A stretch of DNA of 64,000 nt from Sphaerotilus uruguayifluvii (GTDB lineage Bacteria > Pseudomonadota > Gammaproteobacteria > Burkholderiales > Burkholderiaceae_C), in NCBI RefSeq assembly GCF_013294065.1, contig NZ_JABSNM010000014.1, positions 1 to 64,000 on the forward strand. The letters are read 5' to 3'. The position numbers and the translations under genes were made by a program. The notes beneath the pieces are model-generated. The model was not told where the DNA came from, made no database searches, and saw only the letters and a program-made list of their open reading frames with translations. Positions 25,962 through 35,249 of the stretch are shown one piece after another (position 1 is the first letter of the stretch; every line of letters starts with the position of its first letter).

Positions 25962-27535
25962 CGCGGCGCTCCGGTGCTGCCGTGGCCGGCGTGCGGGTCG
26001 GCCACGGCAGGTTCGCGGTCGATCGCGGTGACCACGTGCTCATCGCCCTTCTGGCGGAAGCGGAAGCGCACCGCATCGCCGGCCTTCAGCCCGCGCGCGA
26101 GGTCCGGCCGCGCGAGCTGGAAGGGCATCGTCATCGCCGGCCACTTCAGCGCAGGGACTGCTTCGTGTTCCAGGGTGATCGCCGCCGCGTCGAGCTCGAC
26201 CACGCGGCCGCGGGTGGTGAACTCGCCGGTCGGCCCCTGCTGCGCGCTGGCCGCTGCTGCAGTGGTCGCGGCCGCTTCCGCCGGGGCACGCGCGGTCAGC
26301 CCTTGCAGGCTGGCCTCGGAATCGATGAGGAACTGTCCCGAGGCCACCACCTGCTGCCCAGCCTCCACCCCCTTGAGCACGGCCACCCGGCCGTCGACCT
26401 CGGCGCCGAGTTCCACTTCCACCGGGCGGTACCGGCCCGGCGCGTCGACCACGTAGACCAGCGCGCGGCGCCCGGTGCGGATCACCGCCTCGCCGGGGAC
26501 GGTGACGACCTCGGTGCCCTGCCCCGCACCGAGCAGCCGAACTTGCCCGAACATGCCGGCACGCAGCCGGCCGCCGCGGTTGGGCACCTCGACGCGCACG
26601 CGCAGCGTGCGCGTGTCTCGGCTCGCCTCCGGGAGCACTGCCGCCACCTTGCCGCGCAGCACCTCGCCCGAGAACGCCACCAGCCGCAGCTCGGCGGGCT
26701 GGCCCGTGACCACTGCCGCGCCCAGCGCCTCGGGCACGGCCGCCTCGACCCACACCGTGCCCAGGCCGTTGATGCGCGCCAGCGTCATGCCGGCGGCCAC
26801 CGTCATGCCTTGGCGCACCATCAGCTCGGCGATCAACCCGCCCGACGGCGCCACGATGGTCGTCACGGCCTGCGGTTGCCCGCTGGCATCCACGCGCTCG
26901 ATGAGCGCGGCCGGCATGCCCAGAAGCGTCAGCCGCGAGCGGGCTGCCTGTGCCAGGACCGCGTCGCCGGTGGCCCGCACCGCGAGGTACTCGCGCTGCG
27001 CCGCCAGCCAGTCTGGGTGCAGCACCTCGGCCAGCGGGGCGCCCGCGGGGATTACGTCGCCCGGCGCACGCGGATGGACACGCTCGACGAAGCCGTTGGC
27101 GCGTGCCTGCACGATGCTGACATCGCGCTCGTTGAGCCCGACTGTACCGACCGCGTCCACCGCCGCCTGCAGCACGCGCTTCTCGGCCGTGGCGACGCGA
27201 AGGCCGAGCGACTGCATGGCCTGCGGCGACACCGCCACCGCCGACCCGGCGTCGGCACCCGCCTCGTCAGCGTACCGGGGCACCAGCTGCATGTCCATGA
27301 ACGGCGACTTGCCGGGCTTGTCAAAGCGCTGCGTCGGCACCATCGGGTCGTACCAGTACAGCACCTTGCGCTCGGCGGCAGGGGCGGCAGGTGCAGCCGC
27401 CGTTGCCGAAGCGCCTGCATGGCCGCCAGCCGACAGCCACTGCGAGAGCGCCCAGCCGGCGCCGATGCCGGCCAGCAGCAACACCGCGCCGGCCACCACG
27501 GTCTTTGAGGACGAGGGGTTGGATGAAAAGCTCAT
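25958..27535 (-). CDS. cusB: CusB-type periplasmic adaptor with fused metal-binding ends
   Basis: The 525-residue adaptor is longer than usual because both ends carry extra domains. After a membrane anchor (residues 10-30), [20 protein letters not shown] opens a heavy-metal-binding domain. The lipoyl, barrel-sandwich and beta-barrel parts of an RND adaptor follow ([20 protein letters not shown]). The last 80 residues ([20 protein letters not shown], then [15 protein letters not shown]) are a CusF-like copper-binding domain, and the tail is HAGHG. ATG 27535 is chosen, four bases after the cusC stop with GGAG upstream. It links CusA to CusC and receives periplasmic Cu(I) or Ag(I). Confidence 0.92.
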   Translation of the reverse strand: MSFSSNPSSSKTVVAGAVLLLAGIGAGWALSQWLSAGGHAGASATAAAPAAPAAERKVLYWYDPMVPTQRFDKPGKSPFMDMQLVPRYADEAGADAGSAVAVSPQAMQSLGLRVATAEKRVLQAAVDAVGTVGLNERDVSIVQARANGFVERVHPRAPGDVIPAGAPLAEVLHPDWLAAQREYLAVRATGDAVLAQAARSRLTLLGMPAALIERVDASGQPQAVTTIVAPSGGLIAELMVRQGMTVAAGMTLARINGLGTVWVEAAVPEALGAAVVTGQPAELRLVAFSGEVLRGKVAAVLPEASRDTRTLRVRVEVPNRGGRLRAGMFGQVRLLGAGQGTEVVTVPGEAVIRTGRRALVYVVDAPGRYRPVEVELGAEVDGRVAVLKGVEAGQQVVASGQFLIDSEASLQGLTARAPAEAAATTAAAASAQQGPTGEFTTRGRVVELDAAAITLEHEAVPALKWPAMTMPFQLARPDLARGLKAGDAVRFRFRQKGDEHVVTAIDREPAVADPHAGHGSTGAPR

Positions 27536-27539
27536 CGTG

Positions 27540-28832
27540 TTACTCCGCAATCAGGGTGGACAGGCGCAGGCGCAGGGCGGCGCGCTGCGCGTCAAGGTCG
27601 ATGGCGCGCAGCTGCGTTTCCAGCACCTGGCTGCGCGCCGTCAGCACGGCCGCGAGATCGCCACGGCCGGCCTGGTAGGCCGCCGTCGCCAGGGCCACGC
27701 GCTCGGCGGCCAGCGGCAGACCGGCGGCCCGCAGCCGCTCGGCCTGCGTGTCGAGCGCCTGCAGTTCGGCCAGCATCGCGTCGGTCTCCGCGGCATGGCG
27801 CCGCAGCAGTTCCTCGCGCTCGGCCTCGATGCGTTCGATCTCGCGCCGCTTGGCCTCGATCTGCGGCTGCTGGCGGCGATCACGTTGCCACGGCAGGTCG
27901 AAGCTGAGCTGGAACGACACCATGTCGTCGTAGCGTGGCCGCCGGCTGTACGCCACCTCCCACGACCAGTCGCCGCGCTTCTCCGCATCGGCCTCGGCCA
28001 CCTCGGCCTGGGCCATCGCACGCATCGGCGCATAGGGTGCCAGCTCGGCGTGATGCGGCAACGAGCTGCGCAAGGCGTCGCCGTTCACGTCCATAGCCGG
28101 CGCTGCGCCCTGCAGCGGCGCAGCGGCACGCTCACCGATCCATCGGCGCAGTTCCACCCTCGCCTTGCGCACGTCCCGCGCCAGCTCGTCGGTCCGGTCG
28201 GCGATGGCCAGCGCTTCCTGGCGCGCCATCGTCAACTCCGCGGGCATGGCCGAGCCGGCGGCAATGCGGGCCGGCAGCGTGTCCTGCAGCAGCCGGTTCT
28301 CGCGCTGGAGGCCGGCCACCTGCGACAGCCGGGCCTCCGCGAAGTGCACAGCGAGCCAGGCCAGGCCGGCTTCGCGGCGCACCGCGAGTTCCGTGGCCGC
28401 CAGCGTCGCCCGATCGCGCTCGATGCGGGCCTGTGCAACCTGCTCGCGCGCATCGCGCTTGGCCCGGTTGGGCATCTCCTGCATCAGCGCAATGCGCTGC
28501 ATCGTGCCGGCATCGCGCGTCGTGCTCCAGCGATCCGGCCCGGCGATCGGCAGGTTCTCGATGCCGACGGACAGGCGCGGATCGGGCAGCGTGGACGCCG
28601 CTGGTGCCAGGGCCGACGAGCCGGCCAGCGTGGCCTGCTGCGCACGCAGTGCCGGTGCCGCCTGGCGCGCCAGCTCGAGCGCCTCGGCATAGCTCAGCGA
28701 CGGAGCGTCAGGGGCAGCCCACGCAGCGCTGGGTGTCAGGGCGGCCAGGCCCAGCACCCACGCCAAGGCCAGGGTGGACGGCTGGCGCCGCCCGGCGTGC
28801 CGGCGCGGCACGCGAACGTTGAATCGAGACAC
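27540..28832 (-). CDS. cusC: CusC-type TolC-family outer-membrane factor
   Basis: The 430-residue protein has a signal peptide (ending near SAAWA), then paired coiled-coil repeats typical of TolC-family channels (SYAEALELARQAAPALRAQQ; MAEAKR-like heptads). It starts with GTG 28832 behind AAGGAG. It is the first gene of cusCBA and supplies the outer-membrane exit duct. The precise CusC class is inferred from its place next to cusB and cusA. Confidence 0.88.
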   Translation of the reverse strand: MSRFNVRVPRRHAGRRQPSTLALAWVLGLAALTPSAAWAAPDAPSLSYAEALELARQAAPALRAQQATLAGSSALAPAASTLPDPRLSVGIENLPIAGPDRWSTTRDAGTMQRIALMQEMPNRAKRDAREQVAQARIERDRATLAATELAVRREAGLAWLAVHFAEARLSQVAGLQRENRLLQDTLPARIAAGSAMPAELTMARQEALAIADRTDELARDVRKARVELRRWIGERAAAPLQGAAPAMDVNGDALRSSLPHHAELAPYAPMRAMAQAEVAEADAEKRGDWSWEVAYSRRPRYDDMVSFQLSFDLPWQRDRRQQPQIEAKRREIERIEAEREELLRRHAAETDAMLAELQALDTQAERLRAAGLPLAAERVALATAAYQAGRGDLAAVLTARSQVLETQLRAIDLDAQRAALRLRLSTLIAE

Positions 28833-28873
28833 GACACTCTCCTTCGGATCGAACGCACGGCGAACGCAAGAGA

Positions 28874-28902
28874 TCCGGGTGCGCCGAGACAGCGCACCCG
28901 GA
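28874..28902 (-). terminator. Hairpin between the Cys-containing gene and cusC
   Basis: An 11-bp perfect stem (TCCGGGTGCGC and its complement) with a 7-nt loop is followed leftward by TCTCTTGCG. It may terminate or attenuate read-through from 28917 into cusCBA. Confidence 0.45.
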
Positions 28903-28916
28903 CCCAGGTCCGCGGG

Positions 28917-29330
28917 TCAGTTCCGAAGGACGAGGAAGGAGAGGTAGAGCGGCGGTGACCCGACGGGCGGCCCGTCGGCCACCGAGGCGGGCATCGTGGC
29001 CGCCAGCTGGGCGGCCTCGGCCACGTCGACGATGCCGACCAAGGCGGCGCCCACCGCCATGGCCGGCGGCGCGTCCGGCGCGGCCACCTGGCTGTTCACC
29101 GAGGTCTTGCCGGTCTCGCAGTGGGCCTTGCACAGCTGCGGCTGGTCCGGGTCCATGCGCGTGGGCATGCTGCCCTCGCAGTCCGGCATGGCCGCCATTG
29201 CGGCCGCAACGTCGTCAGGCGCCGGCGAGAGCTGCGGGCAGGCGTACGCCGCCGTGGCCAGCTGCGTGAACAGCACCAGGGCGATCAGCCAGCCGGACAG
29301 CCAGCCGCGATGGCGACGCAACGCGCGCAT
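28917..29330 (-). CDS. Periplasmic Cys-containing protein of the copper island
   Basis: The 137-residue protein has an N-terminal membrane or signal segment (WLSGWLIALVLFTQLATAAY), then CPQLSP and PQLCKAHCETGK, so three Cys lie outside the membrane, with several acidic residues and Met. The rest is Ala-rich and hydrophobic. Similar small secreted Cys proteins accompany cop and cus genes and are labelled copper resistance proteins, but no function is established. It precedes cusCBA on the same strand. The ribosome binding site is weak. Confidence 0.65.
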   Translation of the reverse strand: MRALRRHRGWLSGWLIALVLFTQLATAAYACPQLSPAPDDVAAAMAAMPDCEGSMPTRMDPDQPQLCKAHCETGKTSVNSQVAAPDAPPAMAVGAALVGIVDVAEAAQLAATMPASVADGPPVGSPPLYLSFLVLRN

Positions 29331-29397
29331 GAACCGAAGTCTACGTTCCCCCCGGCCATCGCGCCTTGTCCCGCATCAAGCGCTCCGCACGTGTGCC

Positions 29398-29772
29398 TCA
29401 GCGCGTCAGCAGGAGGTTCAGGTCGACAGCCTGGCCCGACTTGTTGGTCCACATCCAACAGTAGTCCTGGTCAAGTACCACCTGAAGGCGCCCGCTGGCG
29501 CCGGCCAGGGCATCGCGGCGCTCCGGGTAGCGCACATCCTTGCCCTCGTGATAGTGGATGTTGAAGTTCAGCGGGCCACTGGCCTCGAAGCGCCAGGCCA
29601 CTGAATCGGCCCGGGCGAGCTTGCCGCAGACCTCGGCGAACTTGCCCGGGGCCACGCTGACACGGCGTTCGAAGCGGCCCTGTTCGTTCCAGGCGATGTC
29701 GATGATGTCGGCCCGCGCTGCGGTGGAGCAGAGGATCGCCAGGCTCAGAGCAACGGATATGCGATGAATCAT
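29398..29772 (-). CDS. Small secreted GOLD-like beta-sandwich protein
   Basis: The 124-residue protein has a clear signal peptide (ISVALSLAILCSTAARA) and then a short beta-rich domain: AWNEQGRFERRVSVAPGKFA, SGPLNFNIHYHEGKDVRYP and DQDYCWMWTNKSGQAVDLNL. The FNIHYHEG and CWMW segments resemble the GOLD-like fold seen in small secreted proteins near metal genes. The two His and the Glu in the middle could bind metal. Function unknown; it sits upstream of the cus genes. Confidence 0.65.
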   Translation of the reverse strand: MIHRISVALSLAILCSTAARADIIDIAWNEQGRFERRVSVAPGKFAEVCGKLARADSVAWRFEASGPLNFNIHYHEGKDVRYPERRDALAGASGRLQVVLDQDYCWMWTNKSGQAVDLNLLLTR

Positions 29773-29811
29773 GCGCGTACTGTAGAGACAAAGCCGGACC
29801 AGAGATGCGGC

Positions 29812-30342
29812 TCACCGCGCGCTCGGCGCGGGCCCTCGGATCGGCCCCGGAAAGGCTGCACGGGCGTCCTCTGCCATCCGCCGCGTGCACCACGCCGCGT
29901 AGTAGCGACCCACGAGACCCCCGAGCAGGCGGGCAAGGCCTCGCCCCGGCCGCGCATAGTCGATGAAGACGACCAGTCGCGAGCCCCCAGTGAACGGTTC
30001 GATGCTGAAACCCATCCGGTAGGCGCCGATGACCAGCAGGGTCGGTTCGCCCACGGTCTCCCAGACCTTGCGCTGCGGTGGGGCGTGTTCGGTCACCACT
30101 TCCTCGAGCCCGAGCCGCACACCCAGGACACGACCGCTCATCCGGATGACCGAACCCACCGACTGGCCGTGACCCGCATCGGTGTCGATCCGCATCGAAG
30201 CGCCCGCCGTCATCAGCGACGGCTTCTCCATGTGGCTGGACAGGCGGCGGTGGTCGTCCAGGTGGGTGAATAGGCGCTCGGGCTCGACCGGCAGCACAAC
30301 CTCGCTGCGATGGTGAAAGGCCAGCGGCGACTCAGCTGCCAC
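29812..30342 (-). CDS. SRPBCC-fold (polyketide-cyclase-like) protein
   Basis: The 176-residue protein has the start typical of the START/SRPBCC fold (HHRSEVVLPVEPERLFTHLD, then DHRRLSSHME) and ends with a hydrophobic helix region (RLLGGLVGRYYAAWC). The fold binds hydrophobic ligands. The start is taken as GTG 30342, with GGAGG eight bases upstream, overlapping the stop of the preceding gene by 11 bases. Its presence in a copper operon is unexplained. Confidence 0.78.
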   Translation of the reverse strand: MAAESPLAFHHRSEVVLPVEPERLFTHLDDHRRLSSHMEKPSLMTAGASMRIDTDAGHGQSVGSVIRMSGRVLGVRLGLEEVVTEHAPPQRKVWETVGEPTLLVIGAYRMGFSIEPFTGGSRLVVFIDYARPGRGLARLLGGLVGRYYAAWCTRRMAEDARAAFPGPIRGPAPSAR

Positions 30343-30874
30343 TGGGACGCCTCCGACGAACGAGCAGCCAGGTCCCCACGAGCACCAGCGCGACATAGTT
30401 GAGCACCATGAACCAGGGCGTGGTCCATGCAATGCCGTCGAACCCACGCTCGGTGAATGGATAGAGCACCGGCACCGCGTAGTAGTCGGCCGAGTGCGTG
30501 AACACGTCGATCGCGATGTGCGACCACCAGCCCAGTAGCGGTAGCCAGAACGCACGTCGCACCCCCCAGGCGAGCGCGGTCACGATCGCAGCCACCGGGG
30601 CGCTGTGCATCACGCAGTGCAGGTGGTGCGACCACAGCTCGACGATGGGCGGCAGCCACGGCTCCTGCCCGGGCGAGGCCAGCGCGTAGCCGCGCACCGC
30701 TGCAAAGCTGCCGTCGCCGAGCGCCCACCAAGCGGCAATCGGCAGCAGATGCATCACGTCCGGCAAGGCCGCGAGGACCAGCGCGACCGCCACCGTGCCT
30801 CGCGACAGTGGGCGGCGACGATGGACCGCCGCCGCCCCCGCAGCGGCCCAGAGCGTGTGCGCGACGATGTCCAC
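30332..30874 (-). CDS. YdjM-like membrane-bound metal-dependent hydrolase family protein
   Basis: The 180-residue protein begins MDIVAHTLWAAAGAAAVHRR and has several membrane helices with conserved His and Asp between them (LPDVMHLLP, HHLHCVMHS, WWSHIAIDVFTHS). This matches the DUF457/YdjM family, whose members are predicted metal-dependent hydrolases in the inner membrane. It starts with GTG 30874, thirteen bases after the P-type ATPase stop. The substrate is unknown; the position suggests co-expression with copper export. Confidence 0.78.
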   Translation of the reverse strand: MDIVAHTLWAAAGAAAVHRRRPLSRGTVAVALVLAALPDVMHLLPIAAWWALGDGSFAAVRGYALASPGQEPWLPPIVELWSHHLHCVMHSAPVAAIVTALAWGVRRAFWLPLLGWWSHIAIDVFTHSADYYAVPVLYPFTERGFDGIAWTTPWFMVLNYVALVLVGTWLLVRRRRPSGS

Positions 30875-30887
30875 CGCGTGGCGTGGG

Positions 30888-33203
30888 TCAGTCCCGCAGG
30901 AGCGCTGCCTTGCGCAGCCGCAGCGCGTTGCCGATCACCGATGCCGAGCTCAGGCTCATGGCCAACGCCGCGATCATCGGCGACAGCAGCCAGCCGGTGA
31001 ACGGGAACAGCAGCCCGGCGGCCAGCGGCACGCCGAGCGCGTTGTAGATGAACGCGAAGCCGAGGTTCTGCTTCATGTTGGCGATGGTCGCCTGCGACAG
31101 CAGCCTCGCCTGCGCGATGCCGCGCAGGTCGCCCTTCACCAGCGTGACCGGCGCGCTGTTCATCGCCACGTCGGTGCCGGTGCCCATCGCCACTCCCACG
31201 TCGGCCTGCGCCAGTGCCGGCGCGTCGTTGATGCCGTCGCCGGCCATCGCCACGACCCTGCCCTCGCGCTGAAGCTTCTGCACGAGAGCCAGCTTGTCGG
31301 CGGGCTTGACTTCGCCGTGCACCTCGTCGATGCCCAGACGCTTGGCAACGGCGCGTGCCGTGGTCAGGCCATCACCGGTGGCCATCACCACGCGCAGGCC
31401 GGCGGCGTGCAGCGCCGCCAGTGCCTCGGCTGTGCTCGCCTTCACCGGGTCGGACACCGCGAGCAGCCCCGCCAGGCGCCCGTCCACCGACAGGTGCATC
31501 ACGCTCGCCCCCTCGGCCCGCAGCGCCTCGGCCTGTGCGACGAGCGGATCGACGGCGACGCCCAACTGCTGCATCAGCGCTGTGTTGCCCAGCGCGACGC
31601 TGCGAGCTTCCACCCGGCCCCGAACGCCGATGCCTGTGCTCGACTCGAACTCCTCGACCTTGGCCAGTGCGAGCCCCTTCGCGCGGGCGGCCTGCACGAT
31701 GGCGTCGGCCAGCGGATGCTCGCTGCCCTGGTCCAGGCTCGCGGCGATGCGCAGCACCTCGTCGGCCGTGAAGCCATCGGTGGGCACGGCACGGTCGAAG
31801 GCCGGTTTGCCTTCGGTCAGCGTGCCGGTCTTGTCGACGATCAGCGTGTCGACCTTGCGAAAGTGCTCGATCGCCGCCGCGTTGCGGAACAGGATTCCGC
31901 GCGTCGCGGCGCGCCCGGTGGCGACCATGATGGACATCGGCGTCGCCAGACCGAGCGCGCACGGGCAGGCGATGATCAGCACCGCCACTGCGTTGATCAG
32001 CCCGTAGACCCAGCTCGGCTCGGGGCCGAACACGCCCCACGCGAAGAAGGTGGCCACCGCGATGGCCACCACCGCCATCACGAACCAGCCCGCCACCTGG
32101 TCGGCCATGCGCTGCATCGGCGCCTTCGAGCGCTGTGCCTGCGCCACCATCTGCACGATCTGCGACAGCATGGTCTGCGCGCCCACGCGCTCGGAGCGCA
32201 TCACGAGCGCGCCGCTGGTGTTGAGCGTGGCGCCGATGAGCTTGTCCCCCGGGCGCTTGCTCACGGGTACCGGCTCGCCGGTGAGCATCGATTCGTCGAC
32301 CGCGCTGGAGCCTTCGGTCACCACGCCGTCGACGGGCACCTTCTCGCCGGGCCGCACGCGGAGCAGGTCGCCGACGTGGACATGGGTGAGAGGCACGTCT
32401 TCCTCGCTGCCGTCGGCGCCGATGCGGCGCGCCGTCTTCGGTGCCAGGCCGAGCAGCGACTTGATCGCTGCCGAGGTCTGCGAGCGGGCCTTCAGCTCGA
32501 GGATCTGGCCGAGCAGCGTCAGCGAGATGATGACTGCGGCAGCCTCGAAGTAGACCGCGACACGCCCCATGGCCTGGAACGACGCCGGGAACACGCTAGG
32601 CGCCAACGTCGCCACGACGCTGTAGACGAACGCGGCCCCGGTGCCCAGGCCGATCAGCGTCCACATGTTCGGGCTGCGCAAACGCACCGACTGCACGCCG
32701 CGAACGAAGAACGGCCAGCCGGCCCACAGCACGATGGGCACCGACAGCACCAGCTCGATCCAGCTCTGGGTGGCCATGTCAAACCACTGCAGCCGGTGGC
32801 CGACCATCGCGAGCAGCGTCACGACCAGCGTGAGCGGCAAGGTCCACCAGAAGCGCCGGCGGAAGTCCGCCAGCTCGGGGTTCTCGTCCTCGTCGAGCGT
32901 GGGCAGCACCGGCTCCAGCGTCATGCCGCACTTGGGGCAGTTGCCGGGATGGTCCTGGCGCACCTCGGGGTGCATGGGGCATGTGTACACAGTACCGGCG
33001 GGCACCGCACCAGCAGGCGACTCGGCCTGCTGCGCGCCATGCCCTGCGGGCGGCGTGTTGCCGTGCGCATGGCCATGCTCGTGGCCGTGGTGTTCGTGGC
33101 CGCGGTGGTCGTGGCCGTGATGGTCGTGGTGTTCGTGGCCGCCCTCGGACGCGTGCTCGTGCCCTTGGTGGCCGCCGTGATTCGGCTGTGCGTGCATGTC
33201 CAT
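30888..33203 (-). CDS. P1B-type Cu(I)-transporting ATPase with His-rich N terminus
   Basis: The 771-residue ATPase carries [12 protein letters not shown], the phosphorylation motif DKTGTLTEG, the [11 protein letters not shown] motif and [16 protein letters not shown]. In place of an MxCxxC metal-binding domain, the first 60 residues are His-rich (many HEH and HGH units), followed by [20 protein letters not shown], a heavy-metal-binding domain. This is the CopB/ActP-like subgroup for copper or silver. ATG 33203 is chosen with GGAGG nine bases upstream, four bases after the preceding stop. Confidence 0.92.
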   Translation of the reverse strand: MDMHAQPNHGGHQGHEHASEGGHEHHDHHGHDHRGHEHHGHEHGHAHGNTPPAGHGAQQAESPAGAVPAGTVYTCPMHPEVRQDHPGNCPKCGMTLEPVLPTLDEDENPELADFRRRFWWTLPLTLVVTLLAMVGHRLQWFDMATQSWIELVLSVPIVLWAGWPFFVRGVQSVRLRSPNMWTLIGLGTGAAFVYSVVATLAPSVFPASFQAMGRVAVYFEAAAVIISLTLLGQILELKARSQTSAAIKSLLGLAPKTARRIGADGSEEDVPLTHVHVGDLLRVRPGEKVPVDGVVTEGSSAVDESMLTGEPVPVSKRPGDKLIGATLNTSGALVMRSERVGAQTMLSQIVQMVAQAQRSKAPMQRMADQVAGWFVMAVVAIAVATFFAWGVFGPEPSWVYGLINAVAVLIIACPCALGLATPMSIMVATGRAATRGILFRNAAAIEHFRKVDTLIVDKTGTLTEGKPAFDRAVPTDGFTADEVLRIAASLDQGSEHPLADAIVQAARAKGLALAKVEEFESSTGIGVRGRVEARSVALGNTALMQQLGVAVDPLVAQAEALRAEGASVMHLSVDGRLAGLLAVSDPVKASTAEALAALHAAGLRVVMATGDGLTTARAVAKRLGIDEVHGEVKPADKLALVQKLQREGRVVAMAGDGINDAPALAQADVGVAMGTGTDVAMNSAPVTLVKGDLRGIAQARLLSQATIANMKQNLGFAFIYNALGVPLAAGLLFPFTGWLLSPMIAALAMSLSSASVIGNALRLRKAALLRD

Positions 33204-33207
33204 CGGG

Positions 33208-33456
33208 TCAGCCTCCACGCGGGCCCTGGTCGGTCCCCGAACTGTGGTGCGTTCCATGGTGCCGATGGCCACCGTGGCCGTGGAAGAGATGCAGCACCGG
33301 GCAGGCGAGCAGCAGCAGGTACGGCCACAGGCCGGCCACGTGACCCCAGTGCTCCCTCAGCAGGTAGAACACCACGATCAGTGCCACCATCAGCAGTGCC
33401 ACGGTCACGGGCCTGCGGCTGCGCGGTGTGCCGGCGTCTTCGACGGGTGGGTTCAT
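33208..33456 (-). CDS. DUF2933 small membrane protein
   Basis: The 82-residue protein has one or two membrane helices ([33 protein letters not shown]) and a His-rich tail ([13 protein letters not shown]). This matches DUF2933 proteins, which regularly accompany copper P-type ATPases. ATG 33456 follows GAGGAG; an upstream in-frame start lacks a site. It overlaps the ATPase leader and is co-transcribed. The tail could hand metal to the His-rich ATPase end, an inference. Confidence 0.82.
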   Translation of the reverse strand: MNPPVEDAGTPRSRRPVTVALLMVALIVVFYLLREHWGHVAGLWPYLLLLACPVLHLFHGHGGHRHHGTHHSSGTDQGPRGG

Positions 33457-33558
33457 GAAGGGCTCCTCGGTCGGTCGGGCATCCGTGATGCCCGGGCGGG
33501 ACAGGTCAACCATAGCCCTTGCCCCCGTGTGAAGGTCAAGCGCCTTCGCGCCGGTGCC

Positions 33559-34050
33559 TCAGCGACTGGACGCCCGGTTCAGCTCGTCGTGCCGGACGCG
33601 GATGTAGGCCGGCCACTGTGCCTTGATCCACGAGAGAGCGGCGACGATCTCCGCGTCGCTGAGCACGCCGTCGTAGGCGGGCATGGCCGACACGTAGTCC
33701 TTCAGGTTCGCTGCCTTGGCCACACCGTGCTTGGTGATGCGGAACAGCAGCTCGTCCGGGTGGTGCCAGGTGTGCCCGCTCGCGTCGTGCGGCGGCGCCG
33801 GCAGCCGGCCATCCGGGCCGCGCTCGCGCCAGTTGGGTTGACCCTCCAGCCCGGCTCCGTGGCAGGCCGCGCACTGCGCCGCGTAGACCCGCTGCCCGAG
33901 CGCAGTGACGGCCGCATCGTCCGGCCGAAGCTGGACGGGTTGCTCCGCACCTCGTTCGGCTCGCCAGACCACCGCCGCGCCGAAGCCGATGGCGGCGACG
34001 GCCCCCGCCATGAGCGCTGCGGCCTTCCAGGGCTGGCTGCGATCCGCCAT
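33559..34050 (-). CDS. c-type cytochrome, single haem
   Basis: The 163-residue protein has an N-terminal membrane anchor ([18 protein letters not shown]) and the haem-attachment motif CAACH near residue 60. [20 protein letters not shown] near the C terminus supplies the axial Met. It is a small class I cytochrome on the periplasmic side. Cytochromes of this type occur in copper islands beside multicopper oxidases and could accept electrons from Cu(I) oxidation; that role is inferred. Confidence 0.88.
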   Translation of the reverse strand: MADRSQPWKAAALMAGAVAAIGFGAAVVWRAERGAEQPVQLRPDDAAVTALGQRVYAAQCAACHGAGLEGQPNWRERGPDGRLPAPPHDASGHTWHHPDELLFRITKHGVAKAANLKDYVSAMPAYDGVLSDAEIVAALSWIKAQWPAYIRVRHDELNRASSR

Positions 34051-34053
34051 GGC

Positions 34054-34530
34054 TCAGGGCCGTGCCGGCGGCGGACCCATGCGGTCCATCATCATCTGCA
34101 TCATGGACTGCATCATCTCCATGCGCTTCTCCATCATCTGCTGGCGCGTGGCCATGTCCATCGGACCGCTTGCCGCGCCGGCCGGAGCCATGCCCCGCAT
34201 GCCCCCCATGCCCATGCCTCCCATTCCTCCGGGGCCCTTGCCGCCCATCATGGCCATGCCTTCCTGCATCAGTTTCATGTGCTCGGCCATCAGGGCCTGC
34301 CGCTCCTGCGGCGAGCCCGCACGCGACATCTTCTCGTGCATCTCACGCATCTTGGTCATGTGTGCATCCATCATCGCCATGCGGTCGGCGGGCGCTGAGG
34401 CAGAAGCCGCCGTACCGGCAGGATGGTGTGCCGCGTGGTCGGCGGCGCCCGGCGCGCCGGGGGTCTGAGCGTAGGCGGTGAGCACGAAGGCAGCCGTGCC
34501 AGCAATGACGAGCGAACGAAGCGTGGTCAT
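34054..34530 (-). CDS. Met/His-rich periplasmic protein, probable copper binder
   Basis: The 158-residue protein has a signal peptide (SLVIAGTAAFVLTAYA) and a mature part dominated by Met and His (DAHMTKMREMHEKM, EHMKLMQEGMAMMGG, RMEMMQSMMQMMMDRM), with a Gly-Met linker between. This pattern binds Cu(I) loosely in the periplasm, as in PcoE/CopK-type proteins. It lies three bases upstream of the cytochrome stop-start junction, so the two are co-expressed. No enzymatic motif is seen. Confidence 0.8.
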   Translation of the reverse strand: MTTLRSLVIAGTAAFVLTAYAQTPGAPGAADHAAHHPAGTAASASAPADRMAMMDAHMTKMREMHEKMSRAGSPQERQALMAEHMKLMQEGMAMMGGKGPGGMGGMGMGGMRGMAPAGAASGPMDMATRQQMMEKRMEMMQSMMQMMMDRMGPPPARP

Positions 34531-34679
34531 GGTGAGTCTCCAGTGGTGAACGAGAGCGGATTGCCGTCGCGGGACGGCTCGGGGAAGGCGCCCGCGGTGG
34601 CGGCAAGCCGGGCGGGCAACGCGTGACGGGCCGGCAACGGCGCGGGCACAGCCACGCGCACACCAGCCCGGCGGAGGAG

Positions 34680-35126
34680 CTACCGCGTCAGCCGCAGGAA
34701 CGCGATGGCGACTGGCAGACCCGGTGGCGGGGGCGCTGCACGCGGACGCCAGCGGGACTCGACCCGATCGAGCGTCTGCGCCGGCCAGCTGCTCGACGCG
34801 GCAGGCAGCGGCATGCCGGAGTCGGCGTAGCCATCCGCCTTCGTGGGCTGCGCCTTCGCCACGATGCTCTGCTCCAAGTCGCAGAAGCTGATGCAGGACT
34901 GCAAGCCGGCGTCCCGATCGTCTTCCGCTCCGGCGTCCGCCGCCGCGTGGTGCGCCCGGACATCGGCACCGGCGTCGATCCGCAGGTGGTGATCAGACCG
35001 GCCCTCCGCGGCCGCAAGCGGCTGCACGAGGCAGGCGTTGGCCCAGCTCGCGAAGGTCGCGAACAGCCAGACGAACAGCATAGCCGCCGCGGTGCGGCGG
35101 GGCCGTGGAAGGAGCTTGGCCGTTGA
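34680..35126 (-). CDS. Secreted Cys-containing protein of the copper island
   Basis: The 148-residue protein has a signal segment (AAAMLFVWLFATFASWANA) and then CLVQPL and LQSCISFCDLEQSIVAK with Cys pairs, plus His near the middle. The C terminus is Pro-rich. It is similar in plan to the proteins at 28917 and 39703 but not clearly homologous by eye. ATG 35126 is chosen over an earlier start that would put the palindrome at 35203 inside the gene. Function unknown. Confidence 0.6.
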   Translation of the reverse strand, partial: STAKLLPRPRRTAAAMLFVWLFATFASWANACLVQPLAAAEGRSDHHLRIDAGADVRAHHAAADAGAEDDRDAGLQSCISFCDLEQSIVAKAQPTKADGYADSGMPLPAASSSWPAQTLDRVESRWRPRAAPPPPGLPVAIAFLRLTR

Positions 35127-35202
35127 CATGAACAGAATGGCCGATGAGCCATGGCCCGTCAGCGTCTTCATGCTAGGTGGAAGCGCAGTACCGCGGTTGA
35201 CG

Positions 35203-35219
35203 CTTGTCAAGTTGACAAG
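35203..35219. promoter_or_regulatory. 17-bp perfect palindrome, likely operator
   Basis: CTTGTCAA-G-TTGACAAG lies in the gap upstream of the leftward 34680-35126 gene. Read leftward, its right half contributes a TTGACA -35-like hexamer. No -10 could be placed with confidence. The regulator is unknown. Confidence 0.5.
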
Positions 35220-35249
35220 TCGCTGGGACAGCGGGACCGCGCTGCGCCG

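Noticed and set aside
22842-26456. A 1204-codon open frame on the plus strand
   Set aside because: Antisense to cusA and cusB; composition is dominated by His, Arg and Gln with no domain.
30795-33458. An 887-codon open frame on the plus strand
   Set aside because: Mirror frame of the His-rich copper ATPase; no ribosome binding site and no motif.
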